The notes: generated by a model from the sequence alone, not told the origin. 64,000 bases of DNA from Corynebacterium sanguinis (GCF_007641235.1 NZ_CP038157.1:372001-436000), one strand, 5' to 3'. Counted from the first letter of the stretch, positions 38,026 through 46,554 are shown. Numbers and translations are program-made.

Positions 38026-38616
38026 CTACCTCACAATCACAACGTCGAGCCGGCGCGGCCCGTGGACCCCTTCGACGCGCTGCAGTTCGATGTCGGAGGT
38101 GGCGGACGGCCCGGAAATCATCGTCACCGGCCCGCGCGTTCCCACCTCGCGCACCCGCTCCCACGCCTCGGGGAAGAGCTCGACGATGGTGTCGGAAAAC
38201 ACCAGGCAGATGTGGTGGTCGGGGATGAGCGAGAGTTCGCGGCGCCCTTCGTCGTCACGCCCGGTGAGGAAGATGGTGCCGGTTTCCGCGCACGACACCG
38301 TCGACGAGGTGACCACGCACGACGCCTCCAAGGGGTCGCGCACCTCATCTACCGGCGTCAGCCACGCGCGGTCCACGCCGCTCGGTGCAATCACGGGCCC
38401 AGAGACCAGCTCCCCCACAACCCGGCCGACATCGGAGACACCGCCCGCGACGTGCACGGCGGCCTTGTAGTCAACCAGGCGGTCAATGAGCATGTCGAGG
38501 GTTTCGTTTGCTGTGAGCGTCGAAACGCGGCGGTACTCGCGGGGCACGGCTGGGGCCTGCGGGTTGTCCGCCAGCGCGGAGCGCAGCCTCGCCAGGATAT
38601 CGGATTTGGCGCTCAT
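38026..38616 (-). CDS. lutC: LUD-domain protein LutC, lactate utilisation
   Basis: 196 residues with the LUD fold: ILARLRSALADNPQAPAVP at the N-terminus, SCVVTSSTVSCAETGTIFLTG and LSLIPDHHICLVF, ending GPSATSDIELQRVEGVHGPRRL, the diagnostic C-terminal motif of LutC/YkgG. Subunit of the LutABC iron-sulfur L-lactate dehydrogenase complex. Its ATG overlaps the lutB TGA (ATGA). It is the last gene of lutABC. The 209-bp spacer between its stop and dnaE2 holds a small GGCGGA/TCCGCC hairpin (37845-37861), the dnaE2 promoter and no gene. Confidence 0.93.
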   Translation of the reverse strand: MSAKSDILARLRSALADNPQAPAVPREYRRVSTLTANETLDMLIDRLVDYKAAVHVAGGVSDVGRVVGELVSGPVIAPSGVDRAWLTPVDEVRDPLEASCVVTSSTVSCAETGTIFLTGRDDEGRRELSLIPDHHICLVFSDTIVELFPEAWERVREVGTRGPVTMISGPSATSDIELQRVEGVHGPRRLDVVIVR

Positions 38617-40031
38617 CGGTTCTCCTTAAACCAGTGACGGAAGGCCTTTTTCGGCGGCGCGGGGATGACACGCTCCTTCGTCCACCCGCCGAAGAGGCCG
38701 GGCAGCCACGAGATGCGGAACCGCGCGAGCGGCAGGACGCGTTCGGCGAGCGACATGAGCCGCCCGGAGCTCATCGTCACCGACGCACCCTTCATCGCCG
38801 CGGTCATCTGCGCTGGCTGGCTCGTCTTTTCCACGGCCTCGGCGCGCAGGTGCACCAAGATGTCGGGGATGTTGATCTTGACGGGGCAGACGTCGTAACA
38901 CGCGCCGCACAGCGTCGAGGCGAACGGCAGGGTCGCGTTGGCCTCGGATTCAATGCCGGTGAGCTGCGGGGAGAGGATTGCCCCGATCGGCCCCGGGTAG
39001 GTCGAGCCGTAGGCGTGGCCGCCGACGTGCTCGAACACGGGGCAGACGTTCAGGCAGGCGGAGCAGCGGATGCAATGCAGCGCAGAGCGGCCCTGCGGGT
39101 CCGACAGCACCGCGGAGCGGCCGTTATCCAGCAGCACGAGGTGGACGTTGCGCGGCCCGTCGCCGGTGTGCACCCCTGTCCACAGCGAGGTGTACGGGTT
39201 CATCCGCTCGCCTGTCGACGAGCGCGGCAGCAGCTGCAGGTACACCTCCAGGTCGGCGAAGGTGGGCACAAGCTTTTCAATGCCCATCACTGTGATCAGG
39301 GTCTCCGGCATGGTCACGCACATGCGCCCGTTGCCCTCGGATTCCACCACCGCCAGGGTGCCGGTTTCCGCGACCCCGAAGTTCGCCCCGGAAATCGCCA
39401 CCTTGGCGCCAAGGAACTTCTCGCGCAGGTACGTGCGCGCGGCCTCCGCCAGCACCGCCGGCTCGTCGCTAAGCGGGCCGTCCATATACTCGCTGAAGAT
39501 CTCGCGGATCTCGCGCCGGTTGCGGTGGATAGCTGGCACGAGGATGTGCGAGGGTTTATCGCCCCCGAGCTGCACGATCAGCTCCGCCAGGTCTGTCTCC
39601 ACCGCGCAGATGCCCGCCGCCTCGAGGTGCTCGTTGAGCCCGATTTCTTGGGTGGCCATGGACTTGACCTTGAGCACTTCGCTCTCACCCGTTTCTCGCA
39701 CGAGCTTTTCGACGATCGCGTTCGCCTCACCCGCGTCCCGCGCCCAGTGCACGACTCCGCCCCGCGCGGTGAACTCGCGCTCGAATTGTTCCAGCAGCTC
39801 CGGCAGGTTCGCCATCACGTTTTCCTTGATCGCGGACCCAGCGCTGCGCAGCTCCTCCCAATCGGGCAGCTCGCCCACGACCTCGGCCCGCTTCGCGCGA
39901 ATCGCGTGCGTGGCGTGCCGAATGTTCTCCCGCATCTGCGTGTTGCCCAGCTGCACCCTCGCGGCGCTCGGGAACGGCACGTCGAGGTTGATGTTGCCTC
40001 GCCCGTAGGCCGGCATTCCTAGATTGACCAC
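38613..40031 (-). CDS. lutB: LUD-domain iron-sulfur protein LutB, lactate utilisation
   Basis: 472 residues. N-terminal LUD domain (IRAKRAEVVGELPDWEELR, VLKVKSMATQEIGLNEHLEAAG, ISGANFGVAETGTLAVVESEGNGR), then two 4Fe-4S motifs CIRCSACLNVCPVF and CGACYDVCPVKINIPD. Electron-transfer subunit of the LutABC complex oxidising L-lactate to pyruvate. GTG start 40031 with AAGGAG 5 nt upstream; it overlaps the end of lutA by 13 bases. It overlaps lutC by 4. Confidence 0.95.
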   Translation of the reverse strand: MVNLGMPAYGRGNINLDVPFPSAARVQLGNTQMRENIRHATHAIRAKRAEVVGELPDWEELRSAGSAIKENVMANLPELLEQFEREFTARGGVVHWARDAGEANAIVEKLVRETGESEVLKVKSMATQEIGLNEHLEAAGICAVETDLAELIVQLGGDKPSHILVPAIHRNRREIREIFSEYMDGPLSDEPAVLAEAARTYLREKFLGAKVAISGANFGVAETGTLAVVESEGNGRMCVTMPETLITVMGIEKLVPTFADLEVYLQLLPRSSTGERMNPYTSLWTGVHTGDGPRNVHLVLLDNGRSAVLSDPQGRSALHCIRCSACLNVCPVFEHVGGHAYGSTYPGPIGAILSPQLTGIESEANATLPFASTLCGACYDVCPVKINIPDILVHLRAEAVEKTSQPAQMTAAMKGASVTMSSGRLMSLAERVLPLARFRISWLPGLFGGWTKERVIPAPPKKAFRHWFKENR

Positions 40032-40774
40032 GGCTGCTCCTTCGTTGAGGCGAGAATTTCGGCGAAGTGAAGCGCATGCTTATCGACGCCCCTCTTCAGC
40101 ATCGCCCCCTCCAAATGGAACAGGCACGAGGCGTCTCCCCCAGTACAGATGTCGGCCCCTGAGCGCTCGATGTTGGCGATCTTCGCCTCCGCCATCGCGC
40201 CAGATACGTCCGGGTTCTTAAAGGAGAAGGTACCGCCGAAACCGCAGCACTCGGCGGCGTCTGGAAGCTCAGTGAACTCGATGCCCTCGACGCTGCGCAC
40301 CAGATCCACCTGCCGGTCGCCCAGGCGCAGCAGGCGCTTTCCGTGACACGACGGGTGGTAGGTCACCGAGTGCGGGAAGTAGGAGCCGAGCTCCGCGGCG
40401 TTGGTGATTCCGAGAACGTCCACGAGGAACTGCGACAGCTCGTACGTGCGCTCGCCGGTATCAACGGCGGCCTGTTCCAGGCCCGAATCGCCTGCCCGGC
40501 GCGCGACCATCGCCTGCTGTTGCCGGGCGGAGGCAACGCACGACCCGGAGGGGGCGACGATGTACTCGGCGCCCTCGAAGGCCTTGACGTGGTTGCGCAC
40601 CACCGGAACCACGTCGGCGAAGTAGCCGCTGTTGATGTGCATTTGGCCGCAGCAGCCCTGGCCCGCGGGGAAGGTCACCTCGTGGCCGAGGCGCCGCAAG
40701 ATTCGGGTGGTTGCGATGGCCGCGGACGGAACCATTGCGTCCACGATGCATGTAGCAAAAAGCGCAATCTTCAC
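40019..40774 (-). CDS. lutA: CCG-domain protein LutA, lactate utilisation
   Basis: 251 residues of the LutA/GlpC-C-like family: IALFATCIVDAMVPSAA, GQGCCGQMHINSGYF, YHPSCHGKRLLRLG and AAECCGFGGTFSFKNPDVS, the two CCG motifs that hold heterodisulfide-type iron-sulfur centres. First gene of lutABC. GTG start with AGGAAG about 10 nt upstream. No LutR-type regulator or lactate permease is adjacent, so control and uptake must be encoded elsewhere. Confidence 0.94.
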   Translation of the reverse strand: MKIALFATCIVDAMVPSAAIATTRILRRLGHEVTFPAGQGCCGQMHINSGYFADVVPVVRNHVKAFEGAEYIVAPSGSCVASARQQQAMVARRAGDSGLEQAAVDTGERTYELSQFLVDVLGITNAAELGSYFPHSVTYHPSCHGKRLLRLGDRQVDLVRSVEGIEFTELPDAAECCGFGGTFSFKNPDVSGAMAEAKIANIERSGADICTGGDASCLFHLEGAMLKRGVDKHALHFAEILASTKEQPWSI

Positions 40775-40861
40775 GGGGACTCGCTTCCTGTGGTCGCTAA
40801 GGAGGGATGTAGGCGAATGATATCAACATCGGTGTCAGGCGGGATGGGTTTTCGCGCGAAA

Positions 40862-40889
40862 GGACCCCGGCGACGCATCGCCGAGGTCC
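40862..40889 (-). terminator. Hairpin after the NCS1 permease gene
   Basis: GGACCCCGGCGA and TCGCCGAGGTCC pair in a GC-rich stem with one internal mismatch and a 4-nt loop. On the minus strand it is followed by TTTCGC. It starts 15 bases past the permease stop and lies upstream of lutA. Confidence 0.65.
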
Positions 40890-40904
40890 CCATCTGTGCG
40901 CGAT

Positions 40905-42560
40905 CTAGCCTCGCGGGCTCAGATCCTCCGGCAAGACGTGCTCGCCGGTCTTATCCATGGTCAGCGCCAAGGAAGAAATGTAGCGCGGCGACCCGTCCGG
41001 GTTATCCGCTGCGGAGCGGATCACGTCGGGGCGCTCAACCTCCTCACCGGTGACGCAGCAGGTGAAGCGCTCATCGGAGGGGTTGCTGTGGGCGTCGAAA
41101 AGCGGCGCGTCGATGCCGTCGTCGTTACGGCGGCGGTAGTACTTACCCTTGGTCAGGACGGCGATCAGCGGGGTGGCCACCACCGCGATCAGCGCAGCGA
41201 CCAGCGCCGAGTAGGGCTTGGCGGACTCGCCGAAAGCACCGAAGAACATCGCCACAGAGACGATCGCCGACAGCGCCAGCGAGCCGAGGCCCACCGGGTT
41301 GAAGTTGGCGATCATGCCGCGGCGGTACTCGGGGTACTCCGGGGAGATCTTCAGCAAGGACTTGTTGATCGCGATGTCCGCCGCGACCGTGAAGATCCAG
41401 GCGATGGCGAGGTTGGAGTAGAAGCCGAGCACGAAGCTGAGCATGCCGAACATGTTGAACTCCATCAGCGCCAGCGCGATGGCCAGGTTGAAGAACACGA
41501 AGAACGTGCGGCCCGGGTAGGACTTGGTGATGCGGGTGTACGAGTTCGTCCACGCCAGCGAGCCGGAGTAGGCGTTGGTGACGTTGATCTTGATCTGCGA
41601 GACCACAACCAAAAACACAGCGAGTGTCACTGCCAGCCAAGCGGGCATCATCTCCTGGTACAGGGCGAAGAACTGGCGCACCGGCTCGGAAGCCTCAGCC
41701 GCCGAGGCACCAAGGTGGCTCATGACATAGACCGCGAGGAACACACCGAGGATCTGCTTGGTCGCGCCGAAGAGGACCCAGCCCGGACCGGCCATGATCA
41801 CGGAGGTCCACCACGACTTGGAGTTCTCCGGGGTCTTCGGGGGCATGAAGCGGATGTAGTCGATGTTCTCAGCGATCTGCGCCACCAAAGCGAGGCAGAC
41901 GCCCGCGGCGAGCATCATCGCGGCGAAGCTCGTCTCACCGGAACCCTCACCGGTGTAGTTAAGGAACTCGGTGACGGTGCTTGGCTCCTGGACGACGAGG
42001 ATGACCAGCGGGAGCACGATCATGACCAGCCACAGCGGGTTCGTCCACGTCTGCAGTTTGGACAAGAGCTTCATGCCGTAGATCACCAGCGGGAAGATGA
42101 TCAGCGTGGATACGAGGTATCCCAGCCACAGCGGCACGCCGAGGCCCAGCCTCAAGCCCTGCGCCATGATCGCACCTTCGAGGGCGAAGAAGATGAACGT
42201 GAAGCTGGCGAAGATGATGTTGGTCACCACGGAGCCGTAGTAGCCAAAGCCGGAGCCACGTGTGATCAGGTCAAGGTCTAAGTTGAACTTCGCTGCGTAG
42301 ACCGCGAGCGGGAAGGATGAGACGAAGATCAATACCGCCGCGATGAGGATGCCGCCAATCGCGTTAGTCGTGCCGTGCGCGATGCCGATGCCTGCGCCGA
42401 TGGAGAAGTCCGCGAGGTAGGCCATTCCACCGAGTGCAGAGCCTGCCACGGCTGCCGGGGTCCAGCGCCGGTAGCTCCGCGGCGCGAATCGAAGTGGGAA
42501 GTCATCGTTGAGTTTTGTTACCGGCGCTCCGGTGTCACCCACTTTAGTTGTTGTGCTCAC
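40905..42560 (-). CDS. NCS1-family nucleobase/cytosine-type permease
   Basis: 551 residues, twelve membrane helices. NCS1 landmarks are WTPAAVAGSALGGMAYLADFSIGAGIG near helix 1, AEGAIMAQ-type segments, NYTGEGSGETSFAAMML, and NVTNAYSGSLAWTNSYTRI near helix 8, typical of purine/cytosine/allantoin cotransporters. A polar C-terminal domain of about 75 residues (from KGKYYRRRNDDGIDAPLF) contains RFTCCVTGEEVERPDVI and is not part of the usual transporter fold. GTG start 42560; an array of CGACAG/CTGTCG sites lies 29-56 bp upstream. Substrate cannot be told from sequence. Confidence 0.85.
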   Translation of the reverse strand: MSTTTKVGDTGAPVTKLNDDFPLRFAPRSYRRWTPAAVAGSALGGMAYLADFSIGAGIGIAHGTTNAIGGILIAAVLIFVSSFPLAVYAAKFNLDLDLITRGSGFGYYGSVVTNIIFASFTFIFFALEGAIMAQGLRLGLGVPLWLGYLVSTLIIFPLVIYGMKLLSKLQTWTNPLWLVMIVLPLVILVVQEPSTVTEFLNYTGEGSGETSFAAMMLAAGVCLALVAQIAENIDYIRFMPPKTPENSKSWWTSVIMAGPGWVLFGATKQILGVFLAVYVMSHLGASAAEASEPVRQFFALYQEMMPAWLAVTLAVFLVVVSQIKINVTNAYSGSLAWTNSYTRITKSYPGRTFFVFFNLAIALALMEFNMFGMLSFVLGFYSNLAIAWIFTVAADIAINKSLLKISPEYPEYRRGMIANFNPVGLGSLALSAIVSVAMFFGAFGESAKPYSALVAALIAVVATPLIAVLTKGKYYRRRNDDGIDAPLFDAHSNPSDERFTCCVTGEEVERPDVIRSAADNPDGSPRYISSLALTMDKTGEHVLPEDLSPRG

Positions 42561-42588
42561 TGCTGTTCTCGCTTTCAGTAAGGGCCCA

Positions 42589-42616
42589 CGACAGTTTTCT
42601 AACTGTCGGTCGACAG
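42589..42616. promoter_or_regulatory. Overlapping palindromes upstream of the NCS1 permease
   Basis: CGACAGTT-TTCT-AACTGTCG (42589-42608) overlaps CTGTCG-GT-CGACAG (42603-42616), giving three alternating CGACAG/CTGTCG half-sites. Both palindromes are perfect in the arms. They are probably operators for an unknown dimeric regulator of the permease. Confidence 0.55.
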
Positions 42617-42896
42617 GCTAGCCAATCCCGGCACCCGTTTCAATAGGGCGATAGAAACATTCTCCTGGTCAAGCGCACCACCCGACGTCTAGCAATCCAG
42701 GCAATTTCCCTGTTCACGGCAATTTATTCAAGACTCACCCACGTCGCGCGCCTCGCGGTCAATGTGAACAAGATCACCGCAAGACACGCCGCAGGCGCCT
42801 GATACCGGCCCCGATTCCGCTCGTGCGCCCAGGTATTTCCCCAGCCCTCTAGACCCCGGCCGAGGCCGCGACTCCTCTTCACCGCGATCAAGAAAA
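42617..42896. other. Gene-free spacer between the NCS1 permease and metQ
   Basis: The whole intergenic stretch is about 400 bp (42561-42962). Apart from the palindromes at its left end and the McbR-like site at its right end I see no gene, RNA structure or mobile element in it. One TAGAC half-site without a partner occurs at 42850. A riboswitch fold was looked for before metQ and not recognised. Confidence 0.5.
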
Positions 42897-42912
42897 TAGA
42901 CTAAGCGGTATG
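42897..42912. promoter_or_regulatory. Candidate McbR operator upstream of metQNI
   Basis: TAGAC, 6 nt (TAAGCG), GTATG: perfect left half of the McbR box (TAGAC-N6-GTCTA) and the same spacing as the site before metY. It lies 51 bp before the metQ start. Confidence 0.55.
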
Positions 42913-42962
42913 CCGGGTGATAGATTTTGTCCCGACATACTTCACTTTTCCAAGGAGACCCC

Positions 42963-43859
42963 ATGCAACTCAACCGAGTGCTCGCCACCCTGGCCGCCAC
43001 CGGCATCGCCGCAACCAGCCTGGTTGCCTGCGGCACTGAATCCGCCAACACCGCCACCCCCGGCACCACGGGGGAAAACGGTGAAACCGTGATCAAGATC
43101 GGCACCACGGACGCCGACCAGCAGGCGTGGTCCGTGTTCAGCGATCTCGCCGCGGAGCAGGGCATCACCCTCGACATCGTGCAGTTCTCGGACTACGCAC
43201 CGGTCAATGAGGCGCTCGCCCAGGGTGAGTTGGACGTGAATAAATTCCAGCACATCATGTACCTCGCCGAGTACAACAAGAACTCCGGCAACGACCTGCG
43301 CATCGTCGGCTCCACCGAGATCGTGCCCCTGGCCCTGTTCTGGAAGGACCACGACTCCCTCGACGGCATCGAGGGCGAAGAGGTCGCCATTCCGAACGAC
43401 CCGTCGAACCAGGGCCGCGCCATCAACGTGCTCGTCCAAGCGGACCTGGTCACGTTGAGCGAGGGTGTAGCAGACCCGCTCGCCCCGACCCCGGCTGACA
43501 TCGACAAGGCCGCGTCGAAGGTTTCTGTCGTGCCTGTCGACGCCTCCCAGACCCCGGCCGCCTACAACGAGGGACGCCCGGCGATCATCAACAACACCTG
43601 GCTCGACCGCGCTGGCATCGAGCCGGGCCTGGCCGTCTTCGAGGATGACCCGAACTCCCCCGAGGCCGAGCCGTACATCAACGTCTTCGCTTCCCGCAGC
43701 GGTGACATTGACAACGAGACGCTGAACAAGCTCGTCGAGATTTGGCACGACCCGAAGGTCACCGAGGCGGTCGCCCAGGACTCCAAGGGCACTTCGGTGC
43801 CGGTCAAGCGCGACAAGGCCGAGCTCAACGACATCTTGACCAACCTCGAATCGAACTAA
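42963..43859 (+). CDS. metQ: Methionine ABC transporter substrate-binding lipoprotein, copy 1
   Basis: 298 residues, NlpA/MetQ family. Lipoprotein signal TLAATGIAATSLVACG with the lipobox Cys near residue 22. The binding domain begins IKIGTTDADQQAWSVF; ATG 42963 has AAGGAG 6 nt upstream. It binds D/L-methionine and delivers it to MetNI. It is followed by a second metQ with 28 nt between. A 113-bp stretch (43341-43453) is almost identical to the second copy although the flanks differ, which points to gene conversion. Confidence 0.94.
   Translation: MQLNRVLATLAATGIAATSLVACGTESANTATPGTTGENGETVIKIGTTDADQQAWSVFSDLAAEQGITLDIVQFSDYAPVNEALAQGELDVNKFQHIMYLAEYNKNSGNDLRIVGSTEIVPLALFWKDHDSLDGIEGEEVAIPNDPSNQGRAINVLVQADLVTLSEGVADPLAPTPADIDKAASKVSVVPVDASQTPAAYNEGRPAIINNTWLDRAGIEPGLAVFEDDPNSPEAEPYINVFASRSGDIDNETLNKLVEIWHDPKVTEAVAQDSKGTSVPVKRDKAELNDILTNLESN
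43341..43453 (+). repeat. Conversion tract, metQ copy 1
   Basis: About 109 of 113 bases equal 44272-44384, including silent positions. It encodes WKDHDSLDGIEGEEVA and the following PNDPSNQGRAINVLVQADLV. Confidence 0.8.
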
Positions 43860-43887
43860 GCCATAACGCACAGGAGGATTTAAGCGC

Positions 43888-44793
43888 ATGAAGTTTTCCC
43901 GTTTTGCCGCCACTGTCGCCGCATCCACCATTGCCGCGACCAGTCTCGTCGCCTGCTCGACGGAATCCGGCTCCTCCGTCTCCGGGACGAACGCTCCGGG
44001 CGAGGGCAACGAAACGGTGACCGTGAAGATCGGCACAACCGACGCCGACCAGCAAGCTTGGACCGCGTTTGAGGAAAAGGCCGAGGAAGAGGGCATCAAG
44101 CTCGACATCGTCCGGTTCTCGGAGTACCCGCCGGTCAACCCGGCGCTCGACGAGGACCAGATTGAGATCTCGAAGTTCCAGACCATCAACTACCAGGCGC
44201 AGTACAACGCCTCGGCGGGCAAGGATCTGCGCATCATCGGTTCCGGCGAAATCAACATCCTCGGGTTGTACTGGAAGGACCACGACTCCCTCGACGGCAT
44301 CGAGGGCGAAGAGGTCGCCGTTCCGAACGACCCGTCGAACCAGGGCCGCGCGATCAACGTGCTCGTCCAGGCTGACCTGGTCACCCTGAAGCCCGGCGCG
44401 CCGACGCTGACCCCGACCCCGGCCGACATCGACGAGGCCGCGTCCAAGGTCTCGGTCGTCGCCATCGACGCCTCGCAGACGCCGTCGGCGTACAACGAGG
44501 GTCGCCCGGCCGTGATCAACAATAACTGGCTCTCCCGCGCCGGCATCGACCCGGCATCTGCGGTGGCCGCCGACGACCCGAACTCCGAGCTCGCCGAGCC
44601 CTACATCAACGTGTTCACGGTCAAGGCCGACCAGGTGGACAACGAGATCTTTGAAAAACTCGTCGAGGTCTGGCACTCCGACGAGGTCACCGAGGCGCTC
44701 AACCAGGATTCCGGCGGCACCGCCGTCCAGGTCAAGCGCGACAAGCAAGAGCTCAACGAAATCCTCGACCGTCTCGTGGAGGAGTACAAGTAG
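43888..44793 (+). CDS. metQ: Methionine ABC transporter substrate-binding lipoprotein, copy 2
   Basis: 301 residues, tandem paralogue of the preceding gene. Lipoprotein signal TVAASTIAATSLVACS. The mature part opens with VKIGTTDADQQAWTAFEEK; the first half (residues 50-125) differs clearly from copy 1 while the region around WKDHDSLDGIEGEEVA is nearly identical in DNA. AGGAGG 9 nt before ATG. Two binding proteins for one MetNI pair may widen the substrate range, for example methionine sulfoxide or D-methionine. The last base of its TAG is the first of the metN GTG. Confidence 0.94.
   Translation: MKFSRFAATVAASTIAATSLVACSTESGSSVSGTNAPGEGNETVTVKIGTTDADQQAWTAFEEKAEEEGIKLDIVRFSEYPPVNPALDEDQIEISKFQTINYQAQYNASAGKDLRIIGSGEINILGLYWKDHDSLDGIEGEEVAVPNDPSNQGRAINVLVQADLVTLKPGAPTLTPTPADIDEAASKVSVVAIDASQTPSAYNEGRPAVINNNWLSRAGIDPASAVAADDPNSELAEPYINVFTVKADQVDNEIFEKLVEVWHSDEVTEALNQDSGGTAVQVKRDKQELNEILDRLVEEYK
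44272..44384 (+). repeat. Conversion tract, metQ copy 2
   Basis: Partner of 43341-43453, with four mismatches in about 113 bases. Confidence 0.8.
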
Positions 44794-45821
44794 TGGCTTC
44801 CACCGGCACCCGGGTTGAGTTCCGGGACGTTTCCAAAGTGTTCACCACGGCCAAGCGCGAGGTGGTCGCCGTCGACGGCGTCACGCTGACCGTCGAGCCC
44901 GGCGAAATCCTCGGCGTCATTGGTTACTCGGGTGCCGGCAAGTCGACGCTCGTTCGCCTCATCAACGGCCTGGACATGCCCACGAGCGGCGAGCTGCTTC
45001 TCGACGGCACCAACATCGTCGGCATGAAGGAGCGCGAGCTGCGCAACATCCGCCGCGGCGTTGGCATGATCTTCCAGCAGTTCAACCTGTTCAATTCGCG
45101 CACCGCCGCCGGCAACGTTGAGTACCCGCTGACCTTGGCCGGCATGCCGCCGGCCGAACGCAAGCGTCGAGTAGCGGAATTGCTCGAGTTCGTCGGCCTG
45201 TCCGATCGCGGCAAGAACTACCCCGAGCAGCTTTCGGGCGGCCAGAAGCAGCGCGTCGGCATCGCCCGCGCGCTCGCCACCAACCCCTCGCTTTTGCTTG
45301 CCGACGAAGCCACCTCCGCCCTCGACCCCGAAACCACCCGCGAGGTCTTAAGCGTGCTGCGCCGAGTCAACGAAGAGCTCGGGATCACCATCGTCGTGAT
45401 CACGCACGAGATGGAGGTCGTGCGCGCCATCGCGGACAAGGTCGCGGTGATGGAAAACGGCAAGGTTGTGGAGTACGGCTCGGTCTACGAGGTGTTTTCC
45501 AAGCCGCGCACGCACGTGGCGCAGCGCTTCGTGTCCACCTCGCTGCGCAACACGCCGGATGAGGTCGAAGCCCGCGAGCTGCTCGCGGAGCCCGGCCGCC
45601 TGTTCACCGTGGACCTGAGCGAAAACTCTGGATTCTTCGGCGCCGTGGAGTCCGCGCGCGCCGCTGGCGTGAGCGTCCAGCCGGTCCACGGTGGTGTGAC
45701 CACCCTGCAGAACCACTCCTTCGGCAAGATGACGGTGCGCCTCAACGGCGACGACGCCGCGATCAGCCAGTTTTTGGCCACGCTCCAGCGCACCACCGAC
45801 ATTCAGGAGATCGTCCGATGA
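44793..45821 (+). CDS. metN: Methionine ABC transporter ATP-binding protein
   Basis: 342 residues. ABC ATPase with Walker A GYSGAGKST, Q-loop IFQQFNLF, signature LSGGQKQRV, Walker B LLLADEATSALDPET and switch VITHEM. The C-terminal 100 residues (RLFTVDLSENSGFFGAVESARAAGVSV to the end) form the NIL/ACT-like domain that binds methionine and inhibits transport. GTG start overlaps the metQ stop by one base; its TGA overlaps the metI ATG (ATGA). Confidence 0.95.
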   Translation: MASTGTRVEFRDVSKVFTTAKREVVAVDGVTLTVEPGEILGVIGYSGAGKSTLVRLINGLDMPTSGELLLDGTNIVGMKERELRNIRRGVGMIFQQFNLFNSRTAAGNVEYPLTLAGMPPAERKRRVAELLEFVGLSDRGKNYPEQLSGGQKQRVGIARALATNPSLLLADEATSALDPETTREVLSVLRRVNEELGITIVVITHEMEVVRAIADKVAVMENGKVVEYGSVYEVFSKPRTHVAQRFVSTSLRNTPDEVEARELLAEPGRLFTVDLSENSGFFGAVESARAAGVSVQPVHGGVTTLQNHSFGKMTVRLNGDDAAISQFLATLQRTTDIQEIVR

Positions 45822-46498
45822 ACACTTCCATCCTCGCCCAGCCCAACTGGGAACGCCTCGGCCCCACCTTCATCGAGGCCATCGGCGACACCTTGTTCAT
45901 GGTGTCCATCACCATGGTCATCGGCGGTTTCTTCGGCCTGATCCTCGGCGTGTTCCTCTACACCACGCGCCCGGGCGGGATCCTGAAAAACCGCGCGGTC
46001 TACTGGTTGATCAACGTGCTCGTGAACTTTTTCCGGCCGATCCCCTTCATCATCATGATCGCGATGCTCTACCCCATCACGCTGCAGGTGGTGGGCACGA
46101 CGATCGGCCGCTCGGCGGCGACGTTCGTGATGTGCGTCGCGGCCACGTTTACCGTCGCGCGCATCGTGGAACAGAACTTGGTGTCCATCGACCCGGGCAT
46201 GATCGAGGCGGCGCGTTCCATGGGTGCCGGCCCATGGCGCATCATCCGCACCGTGATCCTGCCCGAGGCGCTCGGCCCACTGATTTTGGGCTACACCTTC
46301 ATCTTTATCGCCGTGATCGACATGTCGGCGATGGCGGGCTACATCGGCGGCGGCGGCCTCGGCGACTTCGCCATCGTCTACGGCTACCGCCAGTTCGAAC
46401 CCGCCGTGACCTTCGCCGCGGTGATCGTCATCGTGGTCATGGTGCAGCTCGCCCAGTTCTTGGGCAACTGGCTGTCTAAGAAGGTGATGCGCCGCTAG
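45818..46498 (+). CDS. metI: Methionine ABC transporter permease
   Basis: 226 residues, five membrane helices (DTLFMVSITMVIGGFFGLILGV, NVLVNFFRPIPFIIMIAMLYPI, ATFVMCVAATFTVARIVE, LILGYTFIFIAVIDMSAMAGYIG, FAAVIVIVVMVQLAQFLG). The EAA coupling helix reads EAARSMGAGPWRIIRTVILPEAL, which docks on MetN. Last gene of metQ-metQ-metN-metI. A 10-bp inverted repeat follows 15 bases after the stop. Confidence 0.95.
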   Translation: MNTSILAQPNWERLGPTFIEAIGDTLFMVSITMVIGGFFGLILGVFLYTTRPGGILKNRAVYWLINVLVNFFRPIPFIIMIAMLYPITLQVVGTTIGRSAATFVMCVAATFTVARIVEQNLVSIDPGMIEAARSMGAGPWRIIRTVILPEALGPLILGYTFIFIAVIDMSAMAGYIGGGGLGDFAIVYGYRQFEPAVTFAAVIVIVVMVQLAQFLGNWLSKKVMRR

Positions 46499-46512
46499 AG
46501 CGCTTCTCGCTG

Positions 46513-46554
46513 CGCCTAAACCCACACGGTTAAACTCGCGCGCAGGTTTAGGCG
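46513..46554 (+). terminator. Inverted repeat after metI
   Basis: CGCCTAAACC and GGTTTAGGCG, perfect 10-bp arms around a 22-nt loop, beginning 15 bases after the metI stop. No T-tract follows, so it is either a weak terminator between the convergent genes or an mRNA-end structure. Confidence 0.45.

Noticed and set aside
42617..42962. SAM or methionine riboswitch before metQ
   Set aside because: No conserved helices or terminator/antiterminator could be found; the McbR-like operator explains control better.
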